NCBI GenBank assembly: GCA_001899205.1
Contig: MKVL01000004.1
Span: forward strand, 265,388 to 329,387
Origin: Mesorhizobium sp. 65-26
GTDB taxonomy: Bacteria; Pseudomonadota; Alphaproteobacteria; Rhizobiales; Rhizobiaceae
Length of the DNA: 64,000 nt
Direction: 5' to 3'
The notes beneath the pieces were generated by a model that was not told the DNA's origin, searched no databases, and was given only the letters and a program-made list of their open reading frames with translations. Position numbers and translations under genes: made by a program. This document shows positions 17,869-26,528 of the stretch, piece after piece (the first letter of the stretch is position 1; the number at the start of each line of letters is the position of its first letter).

Positions 17869-19851
17869 ATGGCCAGCGCCGCGCATGCCATACAACCTTC
17901 GACGCCATTCCCGCGCCTTTTCCAACCTTTGCGGATCCGTGGCGTGCGGCTCAAGAATCGTATCATGTCCACCGGGCACGACACGACGCTGCCGACCGAT
18001 GGCCTGGTCAACGATGCGCTGATCGCCTACCACGAGGCGCGGGCGCGGGGCGGCGCCGGGCTTATTGTCAGTCAGGTCGCGGGCGTCCACGAGACGGCGC
18101 GCTACACCTCGCACATGCTCATGGCGACGGAAGACGAATGCATCGCCGGCTATCGGAAGCTGGCCGACATCTGCCATGCGCATGACTGCAAGATATTTTC
18201 CCAGCTTTTCCATCCAGGCCGGGAGATCATGGAAGGCGGCGATGGCCTGCTGACGGTGGCCTACGCGCCATCCGTGTCGCCGAACGAGCGCTTCCGTGTC
18301 ATGCCGCGCGAGCTCGGCAAACGCATGATCGACGAGATCGTTCGCGGCTACGCCGAGGCGGCGCGGCGGATGCACAGGGCGGGACTGGACGGCGTCGAGT
18401 TCGTCGCCAGCCACGGCTACCTGCCGGCGCAGTTCTTCAATCCGCGCGTCAACCGCCGAGTTGATAACTACGGTGGATCGCTGGAGAACCGGCTGCGCTT
18501 CGCGACCGAAGCGCTCGCCGCGATGCGCGCTGCGACGTCCGAGGACTTCGTCATCGGCTTGCGCATCAGCGGCAGCGAACGCGACGAGCACGGCCTGACC
18601 ATGGACGAGGCGCTGGAGGCCTGCCTTGGACTCGAGCCATTGCTCGACTACGTCAATGTCACTGCCGGCACCTCCGCTTCCGCCGGCGGCGCGGTGCATA
18701 TCGTGCCGCCCATGGCTTATCGCAATGCCTATCTGGCAAGCGACGCCGCACGGTTCCGGCAGGCGCTCGACATACCGATCATGGTGGCCGGGCGCATCAA
18801 CCAGCCGCATGAGGCCGAGGCGGTGCTGACGCAGGGTTCCGCGGATGTCTGCGGCATGACGCGGGCACTGATCTGCGATCCCGACATGCCCGCGAAAGCC
18901 GAAGAGGGCCGCACGGACGACATCCGCGCCTGCATCGCCTGCAACCAGGCCTGCATCGGCCATTTCCACCGCGGATTTCCCATCTCCTGCATCCAACATC
19001 CGGAGACGGGGCGCGAGCTCAGATTTGGCAAGCTCGTACCGGCCCCGCGTCCGAAGAAGGTGATGGTCGTGGGGGGCGGTCCGGCCGGAATGAAGGCCGC
19101 CGCCGTCGCGGCCGCCCGGGGGCATCAGGTCACCCTCTATGAGGCGTCCTCACATCTCGGAGGACAGGCGCTGCTGGCCCAGCTGCTGCCGCGCCGCTCC
19201 GAATTCGGCGGCATCGTCACCAATCTTTCGCGCGAACTCGAACTGGCGCAGGTGCGCGTGATGAAGGGCGCGCGCGTCGACCAATCCGTGGTCGACGCGG
19301 AAAAGCCGGATGCGGTGGTCATCGCGACCGGCGCGAGGCCCTACCTTCCGGAAATACCCGATGACGGGAGCGTGCAGGTCGTCGATGCCTGGCAGGTGCT
19401 GAGGAAGCAGGTCAAGACGGGGAGCCGCACGGTGGTGGCGGACTGGCGTTGCGACTGGATCGGACCAGGCATCGCCGAGATGCTGGTCAATGACGGCTGC
19501 AGCGTCGAACTTGCCGTCAACGGCACCCATCCGGGCGAGTTGCTGCCACTCTACGTGCGCGACAACATTGCCGCCGAACTGCACAGGCTTGGCGTGGCCG
19601 TAACCCCATATGCTCGCCTTTTCGGCTGCGACGGCGGCACCGTCTACATGCAGCATACCGCCAGCGAACAGCCGATCATGTTCGAGAATGTCGACACCCT
19701 GGTGCTTTGCCTGGGGCATGAGCCGGTAAGCGAATTGAGCGACATGCTGGCGGGCAAAGTGCCGGAACTGTACGTCATCGGGGACAGCATGGCCCCGCGC
19801 ACGGCGGAGGAGGCCGTCTACGAAGGACTGAAGGTCGGCGCCGCGCTGTAG
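17869..19851 (+). CDS. NADH:flavin oxidoreductase (Old Yellow Enzyme/2,4-dienoyl-CoA reductase family with Fe-S and FAD domains)
   Basis: This 660-residue multidomain flavoenzyme starts with an FMN-binding TIM barrel (FPRLFQPLRIRGVRLKNRIM; FNPRVNRRVDNYGGSLENR). A 4Fe-4S cluster motif follows (CIACNQACIGHFHRGFPISC), then a FAD/NAD-binding module (KVMVVGGGPAGMKAAAVAAA). The layout is shared by trimethylamine dehydrogenase, 2,4-dienoyl-CoA reductase and the N-methylproline (stachydrine) demethylases of rhizobia. With a polyamine-type importer and an XRE-cupin regulator beside it, an N-methylated amine or betaine substrate is the best guess. ATG 17869 follows a strong GGAGGAGA; upstream in-frame starts fall within the operator. 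Confidence 0.9.
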   Translation: MASAAHAIQPSTPFPRLFQPLRIRGVRLKNRIMSTGHDTTLPTDGLVNDALIAYHEARARGGAGLIVSQVAGVHETARYTSHMLMATEDECIAGYRKLADICHAHDCKIFSQLFHPGREIMEGGDGLLTVAYAPSVSPNERFRVMPRELGKRMIDEIVRGYAEAARRMHRAGLDGVEFVASHGYLPAQFFNPRVNRRVDNYGGSLENRLRFATEALAAMRAATSEDFVIGLRISGSERDEHGLTMDEALEACLGLEPLLDYVNVTAGTSASAGGAVHIVPPMAYRNAYLASDAARFRQALDIPIMVAGRINQPHEAEAVLTQGSADVCGMTRALICDPDMPAKAEEGRTDDIRACIACNQACIGHFHRGFPISCIQHPETGRELRFGKLVPAPRPKKVMVVGGGPAGMKAAAVAAARGHQVTLYEASSHLGGQALLAQLLPRRSEFGGIVTNLSRELELAQVRVMKGARVDQSVVDAEKPDAVVIATGARPYLPEIPDDGSVQVVDAWQVLRKQVKTGSRTVVADWRCDWIGPGIAEMLVNDGCSVELAVNGTHPGELLPLYVRDNIAAELHRLGVAVTPYARLFGCDGGTVYMQHTASEQPIMFENVDTLVLCLGHEPVSELSDMLAGKVPELYVIGDSMAPRTAEEAVYEGLKVGAAL

Positions 19852-19980
19852 GCGGCATCGGACAGGCGTGCCGGTCGCCTTCAGGCGCGCCGGATGGGGA
19901 CGTCAAGGGAATGAATGGGGGACGGACCTGCTCGCGAAAAGCCGACAGCCCGTCTTCGAACAAAACTGGAGGAGAAATTC

Positions 19981-21108
19981 ATGGCATTCGAAGGAAAAGG
20001 TATCAGCCGCCGCAGCGCGATGAAGCTTGCGCTCGGCGCGACAATCGGCATGCCCGCGATCCTCGGCCGCGCAAATGTCGCTTCGGCCGAAGCGTCCTTT
20101 GCCGGCGAAGGGCTGATCGTCGTGTCCTGGTCGGGAAATCATGAGCTCAGCTTCCGCGAGGCGGTGGTCAAGCCGTTCAACGAGAAGTACGGCACGAAGG
20201 TCGAAACCGTCGGTGGCTGGGACCAGATGATCGCGCAGATCGTCGCGGCGCCGGCCGACAATCCGCCTTTCGACCTGACGATCGCCGACGAGTATACGAC
20301 CACGACCGGCATGGCGCAGAACGTGTTCACGAAGGTCGACCGGTCGAAGATCCCCGGCAACGCGAACATCTACCCCTGGTTCGACGAGAATCGTGGCCCG
20401 GCGAAGGACTATGGCGTGCCCTTCGGCACAGGCTCGCTGTGGATGCTGACCTCCAAGTCGAGCGGTCTGAAGCCCGAGAGCTGGAAGGGCTTCTGGGACG
20501 AGAAGGCGATGGGCAAATCGACCCTCGACGCGTCCGCCTTCTACTGGGATCTCTGCATCCCGGCGCTGCTCTCCTCCGCCAAGCCCGGCATCGACGAAGT
20601 GTTCGGCTCGCCCGACGAGGTCGAGCTCCTGTTCAAGGAACTGGACAAGCTCAAGGTCGCCAAATGGTACAAGGACGGCGCCGAGCTGACCAATCTGATG
20701 ACCCAGGAAGAGGCGGCGGTGGCGATGATGTATTCCGCCGACGCCTACGGCTTCATCAAGCAGTATGGCGACGATTTCGAAGCCGCCATCCCCAAGGAAG
20801 GAACGGCCTCCTACAGCAACTGGTTCATGAAGGTGCGCGGCACCAAGCATTCGGAGCTCAGCGACCTCTTCCTGGGTTACCTGCTCGAGAAGACAACGCA
20901 GCAGAACTTCCTCAATGCCTCGACCGACTTCATGTCGCTGCAGGGCCTGGAGCCGCCGCCGCACTGGCCGAGCTATCCGCGCAACGAGGAAGCGCTGCGC
21001 GGCACCTACAAGCTGTTCGGCATCGACGGCTGGGACAAGTTCGGCCCGCATTGGGATGCCTACAGCGCCCGCATGAAGGAAACCATCGCCAAGACGACAC
21101 AGGGCTGA
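19981..21108 (+). CDS. Polyamine/amine-type ABC transporter periplasmic binding protein (PotD-like)
   Basis: This 375-residue secreted receptor has a twin-arginine-like leader (GISRRSAMKLALGATIGMPA, cleaved near ASAEA). A family-1 spermidine/putrescine-type binding domain follows, with GLIVVSWSG, FDLTIADEYTT, YGVPFGTGSLWM and AYGFIKQYGDDF. ATG 19981 follows GGAGGAGAAATTC. It heads an ABC importer operon (binding protein, ATPase, two permeases) 130 bases behind the flavin oxidoreductase, and is probably co-regulated with it and supplies its substrate. True polyamines, amino acids or betaines are all possible ligands. Confidence 0.9.
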   Translation: MAFEGKGISRRSAMKLALGATIGMPAILGRANVASAEASFAGEGLIVVSWSGNHELSFREAVVKPFNEKYGTKVETVGGWDQMIAQIVAAPADNPPFDLTIADEYTTTTGMAQNVFTKVDRSKIPGNANIYPWFDENRGPAKDYGVPFGTGSLWMLTSKSSGLKPESWKGFWDEKAMGKSTLDASAFYWDLCIPALLSSAKPGIDEVFGSPDEVELLFKELDKLKVAKWYKDGAELTNLMTQEEAAVAMMYSADAYGFIKQYGDDFEAAIPKEGTASYSNWFMKVRGTKHSELSDLFLGYLLEKTTQQNFLNASTDFMSLQGLEPPPHWPSYPRNEEALRGTYKLFGIDGWDKFGPHWDAYSARMKETIAKTTQG

Positions 21109-21185
21109 TCCCAGGCCTGCGCGAAGCGCCCCCCGCCGGGCGGCGCTTCGCGCGTTTCGACGCGGAGTTGACGGTTTTGGCTGAC

Positions 21186-22220
21186 ATGAATGCACTGGAA
21201 CTCGACAGCGTGCGGCGCGCCTACGGTGGCGTCGTGGCGGTCGACAATGTTTCCATCGACGTGAAACGTGGCGAATTCGTCACCCTGCTCGGCCCGTCGG
21301 GCTCGGGCAAGACGTCGACGTTGCGGCTGATCGGCGGGTTCGAGCGGCCGGATGCCGGCGCGATCCGCATCAACGGCGTCCGTATCGACCACCTGCCCGC
21401 CTACCAGCGCGACACGACGACCATCTTCCAGAGCGGCGCGCTTTTCCCGCACAAGACGGTGGCCGAGAATGTGGCGTATGGCCTTCGCATGCGCGGCATC
21501 ACCAAGGCCGACATCACGCCGCGCGTGAAACAGGCCCTCGAGATCGTCCGGCTCTCCGGCTACGACGAGCGGTATCCGGCGCAATTGTCGGGCGGCCAGA
21601 AGCAGCGCGTGGCGCTGGCCCGGTCGATGGTGGTCCGTCCCGCGATCCTGCTGTTCGACGAACCGCTGTCGGCGCTCGACCTGTCGCTGCGGCTGCAACT
21701 GCGCGCCGAGATCAAGCGCCTCCACGAGGAGATTGGCTTCAGCGCCATCTACGTGACCCACGACCAGGGGGAGGCGATGGCGATGTCTAGCCGTGTCGCG
21801 GTGATGCGCGGCGGCCGGATCGAGCAGATCGACCGTCCCGAAAAGGTGTTTGGCGAGCCGGCCAACGAATTCGTCTACACCTTCATCGGCGAGAGCTGTT
21901 GCCTGAAGGCCTGGATAGCCGCCGGCGCCGCTGCCGACAGTGACGGCGATCCCATCGACCTGCGTCTTTCCAATCCTTTGGGCGAAGGTGCCTGGCGCAT
22001 CTATATCAGGCCGAGCCGGATGCATCTCGGTCGCGCCGACATGCCGAATGGCCTGAAGGCCCGTCTCGATTTCACCGAGTTCCTTGGCGACGTCCACCGC
22101 TACCATTTCAAGGCCGCGAAGCTGGAGTTGTTCGTCGATCATCCGGGAGCTGTCGCGCACAAGCCTGGCGACCTCGTCGATATCGGCTGGCAAACCGCAG
22201 ACATGATCGCCTACCAATGA
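21186..22220 (+). CDS. ABC transporter ATP-binding protein (PotA-like, with TOBE domain)
   Basis: This 344-residue ATPase has Walker A GPSGSGKTS (about residue 37), Q-loop FQSGALFPHKTV, signature LSGGQKQRVALARS, Walker B ILLFDEPLSALD and H-loop YVTHDQGEAMAMS. A C-terminal TOBE-like regulatory region ends near residue 340. It follows the binding protein by 77 bases and overlaps the next permease by four bases, so translation is coupled. Its place in the operon makes it the energiser of the PotD-like receptor's importer. Confidence 0.93.
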   Translation: MNALELDSVRRAYGGVVAVDNVSIDVKRGEFVTLLGPSGSGKTSTLRLIGGFERPDAGAIRINGVRIDHLPAYQRDTTTIFQSGALFPHKTVAENVAYGLRMRGITKADITPRVKQALEIVRLSGYDERYPAQLSGGQKQRVALARSMVVRPAILLFDEPLSALDLSLRLQLRAEIKRLHEEIGFSAIYVTHDQGEAMAMSSRVAVMRGGRIEQIDRPEKVFGEPANEFVYTFIGESCCLKAWIAAGAAADSDGDPIDLRLSNPLGEGAWRIYIRPSRMHLGRADMPNGLKARLDFTEFLGDVHRYHFKAAKLELFVDHPGAVAHKPGDLVDIGWQTADMIAYQ

Positions 22221-23110
22221 GCGCCGTCCCCTCGGAAATGGCCAGGCGAAGGGCCGGGCTGCGCGCGCGGCTGACACCATGGCTGCTGATGGCACCGGCG
22301 CTTCTGATCGCGGTCGCCTTTTTCGGCCTGCCGATCGCATTCATGGCGCGCATGAGCTTCAACGAGCATATCGACCAGCGTTTCTACGTACCCGGCTTCA
22401 CGTTCGAGAGCTACGCCGCCATGCTGACGGACCAGACCTTCCGCGGCGCACTGCTCACCACCATGCGACTGGCATTCGTTTCGTCCATCGTCACGGTTGT
22501 CGTCGGCTACGCCTTCGCGATGCTGGTATGGCTGAAGCCGAAGCGCTGGCGGCTGGCCTTCATCGCACTGGCGCTCTGCCCGCTTCTGATCTCGGAAATC
22601 TCGATCATTTTCGGCTGGTGGATGTTCTTTCCGAAAAACGGCCTGCTCAGCTATGCGCTCGTCTCATCCGGCCTGATCACCGACAAGGTCAGCCTGATGT
22701 ATACCGAGTTCGCCGCGTTTGTCGGTCTCACCTATGTGACCTTGCCGTTCTGCTTCTTCATCCTGCTGTCGATCTTCGACGGCATCGACAAGAAGGTGCT
22801 GGAGGCCAGCGCGGACCTTGGCGCCGGCCCGCTGCGCACCTTCCGTGAGGTGTTGCTGCCGCTCACCAAGGGCGGTATCGCCGCGGCCTTCGCGCAGTCC
22901 TTCATCTGGGCGGTCGGCACCTATGCGACGCCCTCGGCACTTGGCCCGGATACGCTCTGGACGATCGGCTACCTGATCCAGGAACAGATGCTGGGCAAGC
23001 ACAACTGGCCCCGCGCGGCCGCTTTCTCGATCGTGCTGACCATCGGCGTTGCACTGGTGATGGTGATCGTGCGCACGCTGACGTCGAAACGGACCGCGCT
23101 CAATGGCTGA
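22217..23110 (+). CDS. ABC transporter permease (PotB-like)
   Basis: This inner-membrane permease has 297 residues and six predicted transmembrane segments, starting TPWLLMAPALLIAVAFFGLP. The binding-protein-dependent transport loop, EASADLGAGPLRTFREVLLP, contacts the ATPase. It overlaps the ATPase gene by ATGA and the following permease by 8 bases, typical of a tightly coupled importer operon. Confidence 0.92.
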   Translation: MSAVPSEMARRRAGLRARLTPWLLMAPALLIAVAFFGLPIAFMARMSFNEHIDQRFYVPGFTFESYAAMLTDQTFRGALLTTMRLAFVSSIVTVVVGYAFAMLVWLKPKRWRLAFIALALCPLLISEISIIFGWWMFFPKNGLLSYALVSSGLITDKVSLMYTEFAAFVGLTYVTLPFCFFILLSIFDGIDKKVLEASADLGAGPLRTFREVLLPLTKGGIAAAFAQSFIWAVGTYATPSALGPDTLWTIGYLIQEQMLGKHNWPRAAAFSIVLTIGVALVMVIVRTLTSKRTALNG

Positions 23111-23975
23111 CACATCCTCGATCCTGCCGGCGCGCCGGGCCTCCGCCATACCGGTGCCGCGAGCGCGCAAGGACGCGATCGTGCTGCGCGTCCTGACCCT
23201 GGCCTTCACCGTCTTCATCATCGCCTATATCGCGATCCCGGTTCTGGTCACGCTCGCCATGTCCTTCAACGACGCATCGGCGATCCGCTTTCCCATCAAG
23301 GTCTGGTCGCTGAAGTGGTATGGCGATTTCTTCGGCAGCCCGCAGTGGGTCGATGCCCTCGAGAGCAGCATCATCATCGCGCTCGGGACGACGGCCATCT
23401 CGACCATATCCGGGGTCCTCGCGGCCTGGGCGTTCGAGCGTTTCACTTTCGCCTTCAAGCCCCTAGTCTATCTTCTGATCATGCTGCCGCTCTTCATTCC
23501 GGGCGTCGTGCTCGGTCTTGGCGTCGCGATGGCCTTCGGCAACGTCTCGCTGCTGGGCTTCAACGTCTACGGCTCGCGTGCGCTTGTCATGCTCGCGCAT
23601 TCGCTGTGGGCGATGCCGCTGGTCTTCATGCTGATGGAAGCGACCTTCCGCACCGTGGACCATCGCATTGTCGAAGCCTCCTACGATCTCGGCGGCAAGC
23701 CGTTGCGGACCTTCTTCGAGATCGTCCTGCCGTCGGTCTCGACCGGCATCATATCGTCCGCCCTGTTCGCCTTTGTCGTCTCGCTCAACGAATTCGTCAT
23801 GGCGCTCTTCCTCACGACGCGCGATACCCAGACCTTGCCCGTCCTCATGTGGCTGAGCCTGCGCTCGGCCGGAACGCCGCGGCTCGCCGTCGCCTCGGTC
23901 ATCCTCGCCGCCGCCGTCTTCGTGAGCCTTTCGCTGATCATGGTCTGGTACATAAGGCAGCTGCGGAAGACCTAG
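23103..23975 (+). CDS. ABC transporter permease (PotC-like)
   Basis: The second permease of the importer has 290 residues and six hydrophobic segments (VLRVLTLAFTVFIIAYIAIP at the start). The EAA loop reads EASYDLGGKPLRTFFEIVLP. It overlaps the upstream permease by 8 bases and is the last gene of the operon; no clear terminator follows before the convergent MliC-like gene. Confidence 0.92.
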   Translation: MADTSSILPARRASAIPVPRARKDAIVLRVLTLAFTVFIIAYIAIPVLVTLAMSFNDASAIRFPIKVWSLKWYGDFFGSPQWVDALESSIIIALGTTAISTISGVLAAWAFERFTFAFKPLVYLLIMLPLFIPGVVLGLGVAMAFGNVSLLGFNVYGSRALVMLAHSLWAMPLVFMLMEATFRTVDHRIVEASYDLGGKPLRTFFEIVLPSVSTGIISSALFAFVVSLNEFVMALFLTTRDTQTLPVLMWLSLRSAGTPRLAVASVILAAAVFVSLSLIMVWYIRQLRKT

Positions 23976-24042
23976 GCCGGCCGCGCCTTCGATGCGCGAC
24001 CGAACTGAAATGGTCTCTATCTGTTTTCCGGAGGTGAGACGC

Positions 24043-24363
24043 TCAACCGCCGACGCATGAAGACGGTACAGCTCGGCCGACGCCCCACGACAGCTGTCCC
24101 TGTATGATGGTCAGCGTCCAACGGCCGTTTGAAAACGTCGTTCCGTCCTGTCCCTGGGCGGGCAGATCGACCTCGGCCGCGTCGTTGACGGACACAGATG
24201 CGCGATCCCCGAGCAGACGCACTGCCAGGCGCGTGCCGTCCTGGCACTTGTAATTGCTGACCGGGTAGGGATTGCCCACGCCGATCGACGAGCCAGAGGC
24301 GGAGTGCTCGAAGCCTACAATCATCATGGCGCTGATTGCCGCGATCGATAGATTTTTCAGCAC
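24043..24363 (-). CDS. MliC-like small secreted protein (lysozyme-inhibitor fold)
   Basis: This 106-residue exported protein has a hydrophobic leader and a short beta-rich domain that begins YKCQDGTRLAVRLLGDRASV and ends with a second cysteine in VPSSCVGG. The Y-x-C-x-DG-T start and FSNGRWTLTI strand match membrane-bound lysozyme inhibitors of the MliC/PliC group, in which two cysteines pair. I chose the GTG at 24363 because GGGAGG lies 6 bases upstream. No lipobox is evident, so it is probably periplasmic rather than lipid-anchored. It lies convergent to the ABC operon. Confidence 0.6.
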   Translation of the reverse strand: MLKNLSIAAISAMMIVGFEHSASGSSIGVGNPYPVSNYKCQDGTRLAVRLLGDRASVSVNDAAEVDLPAQGQDGTTFSNGRWTLTIIQGQLSWGVGRAVPSSCVGG

Positions 24364-24499
24364 GATAATCCTCCCGACTGGCACGTGGCCGCGGATGAAA
24401 TTGAGAACGTTGTCTTCCCTGCCGGCCGGTGGTGGTTCATTGCATCGGCCAGATGCCGGTCAGCAGGGGAAACACTCGGTGGGATGTCACGCAGCGGAC

Positions 24500-24605
24500 A
24501 TATTCTGATTGATCGGCAAGTGCCTTGCGGAGATGTCCCTTGAACAGGCGGGACACTTCCGGCTGGCTCACGCCCAATGGCTTCGCCGGCCTTTCGCCAA
24601 GGTTG
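24500..24605 (-). pseudogene. Fragment of an XRE-family (HigA-like) regulator
   Basis: On the minus strand the segment reads GERPAKPLGVSQPEVSRLFK then GHLRKALADQ. This closely resembles the recognition helix of small XRE antitoxin-like proteins (...AKxLGVSQPEVSRLLRGHFRDYS...). The similarity starts and stops abruptly and no full-length frame surrounds it, so I read it as a decayed remnant. The rest of the 24364-24674 gap holds nothing I recognise. Confidence 0.4.
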
Positions 24606-24674
24606 GCTTTGCTCCCGTGCAAAAGTCCCGGTGGGCTCGCCAGGACCGGCGAGCCCAGAGCGCCCAGACCGGGC

Positions 24675-25118
24675 TCAGAAGGGCGAGATGCACTGCCGGC
24701 GCGGGCCATTATTGGGCTGCCAGCTATTGTCCGAGACCCGATAGGACCGGTACCGCTGTGAGCACCAGTTCACATGATTGTTCCAAGCGCTGTGATTGTG
24801 CTGGCGGGCAGCCGAGACCGCCATCCCGCCGAGCAGCATTCCGCCAATGAGACCCGCGGCGACGGCGCCATTGTTGTTCCTCGAATGCCAGTGATGGTGC
24901 GGAGGCCTGTGGTGCGGAGGCCTGTGATGCGGCGGCCTGTGATGCGGGGGTCTGTGGTGCGGTGGCCGCGCGCCGTGTCCCGGTCGATGGCGGGGATGCC
25001 TCCTCAGGTCGACATTCGTGACCGTATCGGACACCGACGGCTTCAACGTTACGACGGGCATTGCCCAGGTGGGGGCCGCCATGCTTGCGATGATGGCGGC
25101 GATGATGATGCGCTTCAT
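24675..25118 (-). CDS. BA14K-family protein with His/Pro-rich repeat
   Basis: This 147-residue exported protein ends in the BA14K hallmark ([20 protein letters not shown] then PNNGPRRQC). The family includes a Brucella immunoreactive lectin-like protein. A signal peptide ([20 protein letters not shown]) is followed by a His/Pro/Arg-rich stretch (about 41-78) made of RPPHH units, then a glycine-rich hydrophobic segment (84-103) that may anchor it. The start at 25118 has GGAG 6 bases upstream; an ATG at 25139 is alternative. The histidine repeat could bind metal, but that is a guess. Confidence 0.85.
   Translation of the reverse strand: MKRIIIAAIIASMAAPTWAMPVVTLKPSVSDTVTNVDLRRHPRHRPGHGARPPHHRPPHHRPPHHRPPHHRPPHHHWHSRNNNGAVAAGLIGGMLLGGMAVSAARQHNHSAWNNHVNWCSQRYRSYRVSDNSWQPNNGPRRQCISPF
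24896..24970. repeat. Five tandem 15-bp units in the BA14K gene
   Basis: Five consecutive 15-base units (first GGTGCGGAGGCCTGT) encode RPPHH on the minus strand. The first two are identical and later ones diverge by one to five bases. The pattern fits slippage-driven growth. Confidence 0.85.
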
Positions 25119-25739
25119 ATGCGTCTCCGTAAATTTCATCTCCCGCCGTAAAACCGGCCTCGGCAGACCTGACATTTTAAGCCAGCACCCGGTTTGCTTG
25201 GAATATGCGGTGAATCCCAAACGTGGGCCGGGCGTGTATTTCTTGCACTCCGGTGCGGCAAACATGTTCTCGAATGGAACGCGGTTTCACTGCCTCAAAT
25301 CGACAGAGACTCGTTGCGCACCATGGATTCTGCGAAGACGAGGGCGCGGATATTCAGGCCCAGCCCCATGATGCGACCGATGAGGGCAATGATGAGCCGA
25401 ACCTTCGCCGGCTGGAACAGTCTGCCAGTTGGCGGCGAGCTATAGCGGCGTAGGCGGCGATGCCCCTCCGGTCGGACGAGAGGCGATCGCCTTCACCGGG
25501 GACGGCTATGGCAAACAGATGTTGCGGTCGGCAGGAATAGCGCCCCAAGTCCGCACGCCTGCGGTACTCCACGTAGCCAGATACATCGAAAAATCACAGG
25601 CTTTCCCTGACGGGTCGATATTCCGGTCTTTCGTGGCCGAGGCTTTCGACCCGTTCGAAGGGGACTGGCGACGTGCTCACTATCCAGCTGCGCTTAAGCG
25701 AGGCCGGATTAAGCCGAACGGCAGTTATTTCTTTCCCGC
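25119..25739. other. Gap without recognised gene
   Basis: Several short frames are open on both strands, but none shows a credible start, domain or codon pattern. The tract lies between the BA14K gene and the ParB-like remnant and probably holds decayed mobile DNA. Confidence 0.5.
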
Positions 25740-25930
25740 CCACTGATCTTCGCGCCGCGTTCTGCGTCGCGCCGGATGCTGCGCTACGATCTGCCAGTAG
25801 CTTTCGCGGTGGCTTCCGAAAACCGGTCGGCAGCTTCGCCAGTTTGGCGAAGCTGGTTATGACCGCCGCCGGTCGCACCATTCTTCGTTTCCGGGTGCAG
25901 GGCTTCGTAGATCTCCTTGCGGCTCGACAT
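25740..25930 (-). pseudogene. ParB-like nuclease-domain protein remnant with in-frame stop
   Basis: On the minus strand the frame reads MSSRKEIYEALHPETKNGAT, then GGGHNQLRQTGEAADRFSEA and TAKATGRS. It then hits TAG at 25784-25786 and continues in the same frame as RSIRRDAERGAKISGRE. The sequence resembles the central part of ParB-domain proteins found on rhizobial mobile elements, where the residue at the stop is normally Glu, so GAG to TAG is the simplest explanation. Both ends are missing. It is one of three decayed fragments near the tRNA. Confidence 0.6.
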
Positions 25931-25954
25931 TTGATGCGGCTATTCCTACCTAAT

Positions 25955-26257
25955 ATGACCTGCTCACGATGCGAGAATCTCGACGAGTGCGTGCGTTTCA
26001 GGACGCGAGGCGAGCTATTTCGCGCGGTCGGCACGATCCGGCAGGCTGTATCCGACGGTGACCTAGAAGAGATTGATGCGGGTCCGACGAAGGGGGCGAT
26101 CGCATTCAGCGATCTGTCCGAGGCGGGGCCGCTCGATGATCTTCTGCTCTATCGCTTTCGCTGTTCCGACTGCGGGCAAAACTTCGTGCTGGGAGCAGAG
26201 ACATATCACGGCAGCGGCGGGTCGTGGGGCAAATCAGCGCCGCTTGGATCGGCGTAA
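25955..26257 (+). CDS. Small conserved zinc-ribbon-like protein of unknown function
   Basis: This 100-residue protein starts MTCSRCENLDECVRFRTRGE and has a second pair of cysteines in YRFRCSDCGQNFVLGAETYH, ending GSGGSWGKSAP. The two CxxC pairs 60 to 70 residues apart could hold one zinc ion. The ETYHGxGGxW ending is a pattern I associate with small uncharacterised proteins scattered through bacteria, but I know no function. The start at 25955 is the ATG just before the first conserved cysteine; 25934 is alternative. It lies amid mobile-element debris. Confidence 0.6.
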   Translation: MTCSRCENLDECVRFRTRGELFRAVGTIRQAVSDGDLEEIDAGPTKGAIAFSDLSEAGPLDDLLLYRFRCSDCGQNFVLGAETYHGSGGSWGKSAPLGSA

Positions 26258-26306
26258 TTGACGTAGCGTCGCTGGGTTGATTCAAGGCTGCCTTTTGGAG
26301 GCAGGT

Positions 26307-26385
26307 GTGAGCAGGGGTGATCTAACCGAAACGGAATGGCGGGTTTTGAAGAGCTTGTTTCCCATCGAACCTGAGAACCGTCCAA
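26307..26385 (+). pseudogene. N-terminal fragment of an IS5-family transposase
   Basis: From GTG 26307 the frame reads SRGDLTETEWRVLKSLFPIE then PENR, the standard opening of IS5-family DDE transposases. After that it turns into unrelated sequence, and the catalytic residues are absent. It is a remnant, about 145 bases from the tRNA 3' end. Confidence 0.6.
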
Positions 26386-26528
26386 CGGTTCCCGGCAAAT
26401 CCCGGCGATTCCCAACCGAACGCCCGATCAATCAGCTCGAAAACACCTTTTCGGGGTGCCCTGGCAGCCGACGGTCATCCCGAAGATCAGGCCAGAGAGG
26501 CCAACGTACTGAATTCTTGAGAGAAAAG

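Noticed and set aside
24896-24970. A CRISPR-like array
   Set aside because: The 15-bp units are directly adjacent with no spacers and encode an in-frame RPPHH repeat.
25429-25746. A 105-codon plus-strand gene in the 25.1-25.7 kb gap
   Set aside because: There is no Shine-Dalgarno, no recognisable domain, and it ends in the ParB-like remnant region. The composition looks like decayed DNA.
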